This document shows, in pieces, positions 58,973 through 64,000 of a stretch of 64,000 bases of DNA. The notes below the pieces were generated by a model. The model saw only the letters and a program-made list of their open reading frames with translations. It had not been told where the DNA came from and made no database searches. Within the stretch, counting starts at the first letter, position 1, and every line of letters starts with the position of its first letter. A program made the position numbers and the translations under genes. The DNA lies in assembly GCF_019801175.1 (NCBI RefSeq), contig NZ_JAHVJR010000001.1:1984001-2048000 (forward strand). The letters run 5' to 3'. Source of the stretch: Vannielia litorea (lineage in GTDB: Bacteria; Pseudomonadota; Alphaproteobacteria; Rhodobacterales; Rhodobacteraceae).

Positions 58973-59359
58973 TCAGTTCACGTCACTCAGCACGCGGGCC
59001 AGGTCGAACAGCCGGCGACGCTGGCTTTCCGGGATCGCGTAGTAGCTGCGCACCAGTTCGAGCGCTTCGCGGTCGCCGAGGATGTCTCCCGGCACGCTCT
59101 CGCCCTCGCTCACCTCGGTCTTGGCGACCTGGGGCAGGTCTTCGCTCAGACCTTCGAAGAAAAAGGAGATCGGCACATCCAACGCATGGGAAATGTCCCA
59201 AAGACGCGATGCGCTGACGCGGTTCATGCCGGTCTCGTATTTCTGGATCTGCTGAAATTTGATCCCGACCTTCTCGGCCAGTTGTTGCTGCGTCATGCCG
59301 ACCATCCACCGACGGTGCCGAACGCGCTTGCCAACATGTATGTCGACCGGATGTTTCAT
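58973..59359 (-). CDS. XRE-family transcriptional regulator
   Basis: A 128-residue Cro/CI-type regulator. The helix-turn-helix occupies about residues 10-65: VRHRRWMVGMTQQQLAEKVG, FQQIQKYETGMNRVSASRLW and ISHALDVPISFFFEGL. The C-terminal half is acidic, then helical (DREALELVRSYYAIPESQRRRLFDLARVL), without a ligand domain. Very similar short XRE proteins are widespread in Alphaproteobacteria; the target genes are not known. AAGGAG lies seven bases before the ATG. It is divergent from the MDR oxidoreductase gene across a 326-bp A/T-richer region that may hold its operators. Confidence 0.92.
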   Translation of the reverse strand: MKHPVDIHVGKRVRHRRWMVGMTQQQLAEKVGIKFQQIQKYETGMNRVSASRLWDISHALDVPISFFFEGLSEDLPQVAKTEVSEGESVPGDILGDREALELVRSYYAIPESQRRRLFDLARVLSDVN

Positions 59360-59685
59360 TAAAGTCTCCTTAAGGCTCTTCTTTCTTACTTATGTAGCAA
59401 CTTCCGTGCCAAACGGCTCAGGAGGTGGGGTATTCTCTACTTTAGTTCGTAAAAAAATTTGATCGAATGCAAATTCAGGGGGTTATCCAACGACTCCCTG
59501 CGGAAAACCATGCCACAGTCATCGTTCCACGGCAAGTTTAAGGCGGAAATGAGATACAATTATGGGTTGCATTTGAGGCCCACGATCTACCATTGCAAAT
59601 TGCAATTGCATAATGCGAACCGTCCACAGGATTGCGCAACTTTGGCGCACGCCCTAGTTCAGGTGCGCAAACGGAGGGAGAATTC
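59360..59685. other. Divergent control region between the XRE and MDR genes (326 bp)
   Basis: Clearly A/T-richer than the rest of the window. It contains a cluster of TTGCA words (59566, 59593, 59600, 59606) and a TTCG/CGAA element around an A-run near 59448. A short plus-strand open frame here has no ribosome-binding site and is not counted as a gene. Promoters for both flanking genes should lie here, but no clear -35/-10 pair was found. Confidence 0.55.
59592..59611. promoter_or_regulatory. Clustered TTGCA operator candidate
   Basis: Three overlapping TTGCA words at 7- and 6-bp steps form a nearly palindromic A/T-rich block about 75 bp before the MDR oxidoreductase gene. The arrangement suggests a binding site for a dimeric regulator, possibly the adjacent XRE protein. 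Confidence 0.4.
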
Positions 59686-60651
59686 ATGAAGGCCTACCGC
59701 GTCACCGCAACGGGAGAACGACCTGCACTCACCGATGTTCCGTCGCCTGAACCGGCACCGGGCGAGGTGGCCGTTCAGATCGCGGCCTGCGGGCTCAACT
59801 TCGCCGATCTGCTGATGGTCGAAGGCACCTATCAGGATACCCCCCCTGCCCCCTTTACCCTTGGGATCGAGTTGGCTGGCGCCGTGACGGCTCTGGGCCA
59901 GGGAGTCGAAGAACTGGCTGTCGGCGACCGCATCGGCGTGTTTGGAGGCCGCGGCGGGCTCGCAGAAGAAGGCTGCTTTCCTGCTTCGCGTTGCCTCAAG
60001 CTGCCCGAGACCATGCCGTTTCACATCGCGGCGGCCTTCCTCGTGGCTTATGGCACCTCTCACCTTTCGCTCGTGCATCGCGCACGGCTGGCAAAAGGGG
60101 AGCGCCTTGTTGTCACCGGCGCGGCGGGCGGCGTGGGGCTGACCGCGGTAGAACTCGGGGCAAAGCTTGGCGCAGAGGTCGTGGCCATTGCGCGGGGCGC
60201 CGACAAGCTGGAGGTTGCCGCGAAGGCCGGGGCGACCCACCTGATCGACGCGCAGAGTGAAGATATCCGCGGTCAATTAAAGGCCCTCGGCGGCCTCGAT
60301 GTGCTCTATGACACAGTGGGAGACCCGCTATTCACCGAGTGCTTCCGCGCCGCGCGCCCAGAGGCGCGGCTATTGGCCATCGGCTTCGCGGGCGGCAAGG
60401 TGCCGCAGATCAAGGCCAACCACCTGCTGGTGAAGAACCTCACCGTGATGGGGCTGTACTGGGGCGGCTACATGGGCTTTGCGCCCGAGGTGCTCACTGG
60501 CTCTCTTGGCGAACTCATGAAACTCTGGGAAACCGGCGGCCTCGACCCCCATGTCTCCCATCGCCTGCCCCTCGACCAGATCGATGAAGCGATGGACCTG
60601 ATCAGGACGCGGCGCTCGACCGGTAAGGTTGTTGTTGAACCACAGCGCTAA
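59686..60651 (+). CDS. Zinc-independent MDR quinone oxidoreductase
   Basis: A 321-residue medium-chain dehydrogenase/reductase of the NADPH:quinone oxidoreductase type. The GroES-like N-domain has CGLNFADLLMVEGTYQ, where zinc-dependent enzymes carry Cys/His ligands that are absent here. The Rossmann motif is VTGAAGGVGLTAVELG, followed by a basic cofactor-binding region. It reduces quinones or enones with NADPH; the physiological substrate is unknown. GGAGGGAG lies five bases before the ATG. Its last 50 bp overlap the 3' end of the convergent LysR gene. Confidence 0.9.
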   Translation: MKAYRVTATGERPALTDVPSPEPAPGEVAVQIAACGLNFADLLMVEGTYQDTPPAPFTLGIELAGAVTALGQGVEELAVGDRIGVFGGRGGLAEEGCFPASRCLKLPETMPFHIAAAFLVAYGTSHLSLVHRARLAKGERLVVTGAAGGVGLTAVELGAKLGAEVVAIARGADKLEVAAKAGATHLIDAQSEDIRGQLKALGGLDVLYDTVGDPLFTECFRAARPEARLLAIGFAGGKVPQIKANHLLVKNLTVMGLYWGGYMGFAPEVLTGSLGELMKLWETGGLDPHVSHRLPLDQIDEAMDLIRTRRSTGKVVVEPQR

Positions 60652-61570
60652 GGGCCTCTCCGATCACGCCGCTATCCCCGACGGGCACCGACCCCATGCC
60701 GGTGCTCGGCAAACGCCCCGCGTAGGACCGCCGCAGCAACTCAGCCAGCGCCTCTTGCGCTGGGTTTTTCAGGTTCGACGCGCCGTAGAGGTTGATCCGG
60801 AACGAGCGCAGCTCAGGCAGCGCACCGCCGTGGCAGATCGGCTCCGTAGTGGGCGGGTGCATCCCCTCCAGCATCGCATGCACGGCGAGATCGGCATTCA
60901 CCGTTGCCTCCACCGTGCGAGATGAGTTGGAGCTGACCTGCATCGTCCAGGGCAGGCCCGCCTCGTCGAGCGCGCGCTGTACGATGGGCTTGAAGAAGCA
61001 CTTCTCTTCGAAGGCTAGCGGCAGCGGTCGCCGCCGCCATGCACAGCCACCGGGCGCGCCCACCCAGACCAGCGGCACTTCACGAAGGGTCTCGCCGCCC
61101 TCATCCATACCATCCTCGGTGGTCACGATCATGTCGCACTCGCCCTTGGCAAAATCCTCCTTGAGGCTGCGAGTGAAAGACGACACCAGATGCACCCGCA
61201 CGCGCGGAAATTCGGCGGCGAAGCGCTGGAGCATCCGGGGGATGTAGCCCAGAACGATATCATGAGGCACGCCAAGCACGATCTGGCCCTCGAACTCCTC
61301 CGCCGTCAGCCGCGTGATCGCCTCATCATTCAACGTCAGCATCCGCCGGGCATAGCTGAGCAGTTGCTCGCCGGCCGGGGTAAGTGCGATCTGCCGCTGC
61401 GAGCGATCCAACAGCTTCTGGTCCAGCGACTCTTCCAACCGCTTCAACTGCATCGAGACAGCCGATTGCGTGATGTTGAGTTGGACTGCCGCGCGGGTGA
61501 CGCCGGCACAATCGGCGACTGTCACGAAGCTGCGTAGGGCGGTCAGGTCCAGATTGCGTGGCATCATCAA
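60602..61570 (-). CDS. LysR-family transcriptional regulator
   Basis: A 322-residue LysR regulator. The winged helix (about 5-65) has LDLTALRSFVTVADCAGVTRAA and the recognition part NITQSAVSMQLKRLEESL, then LLDRSQRQIALTPAGE. The effector domain starts at about residue 95 (GQIVLGVPHDIVLGYIPRML). The C-terminal tail runs beyond the usual 300 residues and overlaps the convergent MDR gene by 50 bp. The divergent DUF1127 gene, 117 bp away, is a possible target. Confidence 0.92.
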   Translation of the reverse strand: MMMPRNLDLTALRSFVTVADCAGVTRAAVQLNITQSAVSMQLKRLEESLDQKLLDRSQRQIALTPAGEQLLSYARRMLTLNDEAITRLTAEEFEGQIVLGVPHDIVLGYIPRMLQRFAAEFPRVRVHLVSSFTRSLKEDFAKGECDMIVTTEDGMDEGGETLREVPLVWVGAPGGCAWRRRPLPLAFEEKCFFKPIVQRALDEAGLPWTMQVSSNSSRTVEATVNADLAVHAMLEGMHPPTTEPICHGGALPELRSFRINLYGASNLKNPAQEALAELLRRSYAGRLPSTGMGSVPVGDSGVIGEALSAVVQQQPYRSSAAS

Positions 61571-61687
61571 GCTCCGTGATGGCTGGCGTCACAAACATTC
61601 GTTTTCAATATGCCATGTCATCCGCCATATATCAATCATCCTGATCAAACAGATCGCAACGTTCACAGATAGCAAAGGATCGGACCG

Positions 61688-61921
61688 ATGAGCTTCCCCG
61701 CCTCCACCCTCTCCTCCGGCGCCCTGTCCGGACACCACCCCGCCGCCATCCGCGGCAGCCTGATGACCCGCGCCCTGAACCTTCTCGCCCTGCGCCGCCA
61801 ACGCCGCGCACTTGCCCGGCTCGACGCCGAATTGCTGAAGGATATCGGCATTACACCTGACGAAGCCCGCACCGAGGCGGCGCGTCGTCTGTGGGACGTT
61901 CCCCCGGGCTGGCGGTCCTAA
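61688..61921 (+). CDS. Second DUF1127 protein
   Basis: A 77-residue protein. A flexible N-terminus of about 28 residues precedes a DUF1127 (YjiS-like) domain: LLALRRQRRALARLDAELLKDIGITPDEARTEAARRLWD, described in pieces as RRALARLDAELLKDIGI and DEARTEAAR. It differs from the protein at 36.2 kb in having a C-terminal PPGW tail. DUF1127 proteins of this size bind RNA or regulate metabolism in several Alphaproteobacteria. AAGGA lies nine bases upstream of the ATG, and a strong C-rich-loop hairpin starts 14 bp after the stop. Confidence 0.88.
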   Translation: MSFPASTLSSGALSGHHPAAIRGSLMTRALNLLALRRQRRALARLDAELLKDIGITPDEARTEAARRLWDVPPGWRS

Positions 61922-61935
61922 TCCCGCCAACCCAT

Positions 61936-61969
61936 GAGAGCGGCGCTTCCCCCCGAGTGCGCCGCTCTC
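61936..61969 (+). terminator. Hairpin with C-rich loop behind the second DUF1127 gene
   Basis: A perfect 11-bp stem (GAGAGCGGCGC / GCGCCGCTCTC) closes the 12-nt loop TTCCCCCCGAGT and is followed by GAAATCTTT rather than a clean T-run. It may end the transcript or be a single structured RNA comparable to, but not the same as, the cuckoo hairpins. Confidence 0.65.
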
Positions 61970-62103
61970 GAAATCTTTGGGTCGAAACAGCATGTTTCCC
62001 CGCCAGAACCACTTGAAATCAAGGCCGACTGTGCCGATATTTGACACCAAGCAGTGCGTCCGCCGGGCGTGCTGACCCAAACTTTGTGCAAATGGAGGCA
62101 TGA

Positions 62104-62826
62104 ATGGCAGAGACTGGACCGATCCGCACGATGGGCGCAGGCGTCCGTACGGCGCAGATCGACGAGGGCCTCCGGGCCCATATGAGCAAGGTTTATGGCA
62201 CGATGTCGGTGGGCCTGCTGCTGACCGCGGCCGTGGCATGGGCTATCGGCACCAACGACGCGCTGGTGATGCAGATATTCGCCACACCGCTGCGCTGGGT
62301 CGTCATGTTCGCCCCGCTGATCCTGATCTTCGCCTTCGGCGCCATGGTTAACCGCATGTCGGCTGCCGCGGCACAGCTCTTCTTCTACGGCTTCTCCGCC
62401 GTGATGGGCCTGTCGATCAGCTGGATCTTCGCCGCTTACACCGACTTCTCGATCGCCCAGACCTTCCTTGTCACCGCGATCGCCTTCGCCGGTCTGTCCC
62501 TCTGGGGCTACACCACCAAGAAGGACATCTCGGGCTGGGGCAGCTTCCTGATCATGGGTGTCATCGGCATCCTGGTGGCTTCGATCATCAACATCTGGCT
62601 GCAAAGCCCGGGCATGATGTTCGCCATCTCGATCCTCGGCGTACTGATCTTCGCGGGCCTCACCGCCTACGACACCCAGAACATCAAGAACACCTATATC
62701 GCCCACGCGGCGCATGGGGATCAGGAATGGCTCGGCAAGGCCGCCGTCATGGGCGCACTGAGCCTCTACCTGGACTTCATCAACATGTTCATGTTCCTGC
62801 TCTCGCTGATGGGCGGGCGTGAATAA
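62104..62826 (+). CDS. BI-1/YccA-family membrane protein
   Basis: A 240-residue Bax-inhibitor-1-like protein with seven predicted membrane helices. Signatures: VYGTMSVGLLLTAAVAW early, YGFSAVMGLSISWIFAAY, GWGSFLIMGVIGILVASIIN and the C-terminal DTQNIKNTY with acidic and basic residues thought to form the proton- or calcium-sensing pair. In E. coli the relatives YccA and YbhL are linked to FtsH protease modulation and Ca2+ leak. GGAGG lies six bases before the ATG. It is monocistronic and ends at a strong terminator. Confidence 0.93.
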   Translation: MAETGPIRTMGAGVRTAQIDEGLRAHMSKVYGTMSVGLLLTAAVAWAIGTNDALVMQIFATPLRWVVMFAPLILIFAFGAMVNRMSAAAAQLFFYGFSAVMGLSISWIFAAYTDFSIAQTFLVTAIAFAGLSLWGYTTKKDISGWGSFLIMGVIGILVASIINIWLQSPGMMFAISILGVLIFAGLTAYDTQNIKNTYIAHAAHGDQEWLGKAAVMGALSLYLDFINMFMFLLSLMGGRE

Positions 62827-62852
62827 GCCGCAAGGCTGACAGACCAACAGTC

Positions 62853-62882
62853 AAAGGGCCGCCCATCGGGGCGGCCCTTTTT
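62853..62882 (+). terminator. Intrinsic terminator of the BI-1 gene
   Basis: A perfect 12-bp stem (AAAGGGCCGCCC / GGGCGGCCCTTT) with the tetraloop ATCG, ending in a run of five T. Being symmetrical with A-run and T-run on opposite sides, it can serve both the BI-1 gene and the convergent gene at 62894. Confidence 0.92.
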
Positions 62883-62893
62883 CGTTGTCAGGC

Positions 62894-63487
62894 TCAGGCT
62901 GCGCCAGGGGCAGCAGCCGGGCGCGGAGCGGAGCGGACCTGCCCCGGCAAGGCCTGCCGCCGCCATTCGCCCGCTTCAACTAACGCCAAGAATGCCGCAA
63001 CATCCTGACGTGATGCCAAACGGACCACCCCGAGATGCTCCGGCGGCTCCGCCACAAGTTCGGCGATCCGGGCGCGTGAGACCTTGCGCGTGCGCCATAT
63101 CCAGATGAAGAAGTCGAGCGCCCCCTTGTCCAGCCGCTCCACGCAGCCTTCGGGCAGGTCCGGGCGTGTCTTCCCCAAGTATCGCAGTTGCCGACGGATC
63201 ACCCGGAAGAGTCTTAGCCCAACCGGAAAATCCAGCCAGATCATCAGGTCGGCCCGCGCCATCCGCTGCTCATAGGTCCGCGAGTGGCCACCCTCGAAAA
63301 TCCACCGCGCCTTGCGGTGAACCTCCTGGGTCATCCAATCCTTCACCTCCGCCTCGCGCGGCACCCAACCCGGCGCATAGTGGATGTGGTCCATGTGGAA
63401 CACGGGCAAACCGGTGACCGCCCCCAGCGCCCGCGCCAGGGTGGATTTGCCCGAACCGGGCCCTCCTACGATCATCACCCGTTCCAT
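62894..63487 (-). CDS. P-loop nucleotide kinase-like protein (DNA topology modulation/FlaR type)
   Basis: A 197-residue P-loop protein. It has Walker A GGPGSGKST at residues about 8-16, the LPVFHMDHIHYAPGWVPR element, and a lid-type region with RRQLRYLGKTRPDLPEG and DFFIWIW. This pattern is found in adenylate kinase-like proteins often annotated as DNA topology modulation protein FlaR; real activity is not established. The C-terminal 25 residues are Pro/Ala/Arg-rich and variable. The start was placed just before the first strand (MERVMIVGG); a GTG 45 bp upstream is an alternative without a ribosome-binding site. Confidence 0.8.
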   Translation of the reverse strand: MERVMIVGGPGSGKSTLARALGAVTGLPVFHMDHIHYAPGWVPREAEVKDWMTQEVHRKARWIFEGGHSRTYEQRMARADLMIWLDFPVGLRLFRVIRRQLRYLGKTRPDLPEGCVERLDKGALDFFIWIWRTRKVSRARIAELVAEPPEHLGVVRLASRQDVAAFLALVEAGEWRRQALPGQVRSAPRPAAAPGAA

Positions 63488-63535
63488 ACCTGCAATTCTG
63501 CGCCGCGGCGCGACACTTCGCAAGTGCGGCACAGA

Positions 63536-64000
63536 TCACAAATCGCTACACATCTGCACCGCAGGAAACTCGAGACCGGGCGCAAGAGTCACGGTGATCT
63601 CCGCCTGAGGGACAAAGCCCACCGCGGCGTAGAACGGCTCAGCTGTGACGGTCGAGTAGCACATCATGCGCCGAACTCCGGCGAGTTGCGCCTCGAAGAG
63701 GGCGTGCTCCAGCAGCGCCCGCCCCACCCCGTGCCGCGTCGCGTGGGGCGCGGTGGCGACATGTCGGATATGCCCCACCTCGCGTGGCCCCGTCGCCCCG
63801 CCACTGGGGGCGTGATACGTCCAGCCGCCTGCCGCCAGCAGACCGTCTCCGGTGTCGGCAAGGTAGTAGGTGCCGCAGGACAGCAGCGAAGAGCGCGGAC
63901 GGGTGATGTAGGGAAGCGCCTGCGCCAAGGCCTCGGCGGGGTAATCCGGTGCCAGCAGAGTGGCGTAGGAGGTGGCCAGCAGCTTGCCCACCGGGGCCAC
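63536..64000 (-). CDS. GNAT-family N-acetyltransferase, truncated by the window edge
   Basis: At least 154 residues of a GNAT acetyltransferase. VGHIRHVATAPHATRHGVGRALLEHAL contains the acetyl-CoA-binding motif A (HxTRHGVGRALL), and the C-terminal YSTVTAEPFYAAVGF motif B is also typical. YYLADTGDGLLAAGGWTYH forms the preceding strands. The reading frame is open to the last base of the window, so the true start may lie outside. Substrate unknown. Confidence 0.85.
   Translation of the reverse strand: MAPVGKLLATSYATLLAPDYPAEALAQALPYITRPRSSLLSCGTYYLADTGDGLLAAGGWTYHAPSGGATGPREVGHIRHVATAPHATRHGVGRALLEHALFEAQLAGVRRMMCYSTVTAEPFYAAVGFVPQAEITVTLAPGLEFPAVQMCSDL

Noticed and set aside
59459..59689. Short plus-strand frame before the MDR oxidoreductase gene
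   Set aside because: It lacks a ribosome-binding site, overlaps the promoter region and ends inside the real gene start.

Overview
The window is high-GC DNA from an alphaproteobacterium, almost certainly a marine Rhodobacteraceae (Roseobacter-group) species. The division/cell-wall operon order, the single-chain pyruvate carboxylase, the bacterial voltage-gated sodium channel, the DUF1127 proteins and above all a CCUCCUCCC-loop sRNA array behind a DUF1127 gene all point that way. I see no insertion sequence, prophage or CRISPR array; most genes are chromosomal housekeeping genes with accessory modules between them.

Layout. 0.1-7.0 kb: the end of a type VI secretion operon (tssE-tssF-tssG-tssH/clpV) plus a tiny membrane protein. 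7.0-8.3 kb: glycerate 2-kinase. 8.4-14.6 kb: an accessory set made of a winged-helix/TPR regulator, a PAP2/vanadium-haloperoxidase-like enzyme with a Gly-Val-Thr repeat tail, a subtilase with a large insertion and a divergent haem-peroxidase-like protein. None of these has a signal peptide. 14.6-23.7 kb: a HEPN-like small protein, then a type I secretion operon (lipoprotein TolC, ABC exporter with a cysteine-less C39-like domain, HlyD adaptor) next to its probable cargo, a 1233-residue Ig-repeat surface protein. 24.0-34.1 kb: the dcw cluster on the minus strand (mraZ-rsmH-ftsL-ftsI-murE-murF-mraY-SDR-murD), preceded by a 779-bp leader with ten-bp-phased GGG boxes that look like MraZ operators. 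34.8-36.0 kb: Mrp/ApbC.

36.2-37.3 kb: the most striking part. A DUF1127 gene is followed by ten tandem copies of a two-hairpin RNA whose loops all carry CCUCCUCCC. This is the architecture of the CcsR ('cuckoo') sRNA locus of Rhodobacter sphaeroides, which has four copies behind the DUF1127 gene ccaF1; here it is expanded to ten. The last hairpin runs into a T-tract and probably ends the transcript.

37.3-46.7 kb: an NAD-dependent epimerase, uvrD/pcrA, pyruvate carboxylase (with a compound palindromic operator in the uvrD-pyc gap), an NlpC/P60-like protein, a MAPEG protein, tRNA-Gly(GCC) and a metallo-beta-lactamase-fold hydrolase. 46.9-53.3 kb: a proline-rich membrane protein, hisB, a half-size IMPACT/YigZ protein, a HlyU-like protein, an unknown, a YmdB-type phosphoesterase, a NaChBac-type sodium channel and 5-formyl-THF cyclo-ligase. 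53.3-64.0 kb: MgtE, guanine deaminase, a CAP-domain protein, 8-oxoguanine deaminase, a histidinol-phosphatase-type IMPase, an XRE regulator, an MDR oxidoreductase, a LysR regulator, a second DUF1127 gene with its own C-rich-loop hairpin, a BI-1 protein, a P-loop nucleotide kinase-like protein and a GNAT acetyltransferase cut by the window edge.

Gene functions rest on motifs read directly from the translations. Start sites were moved where a good Shine-Dalgarno sequence or an ATGA/GTGA overlap argued for it. Structures and operators are by eye, without folding or database searches.
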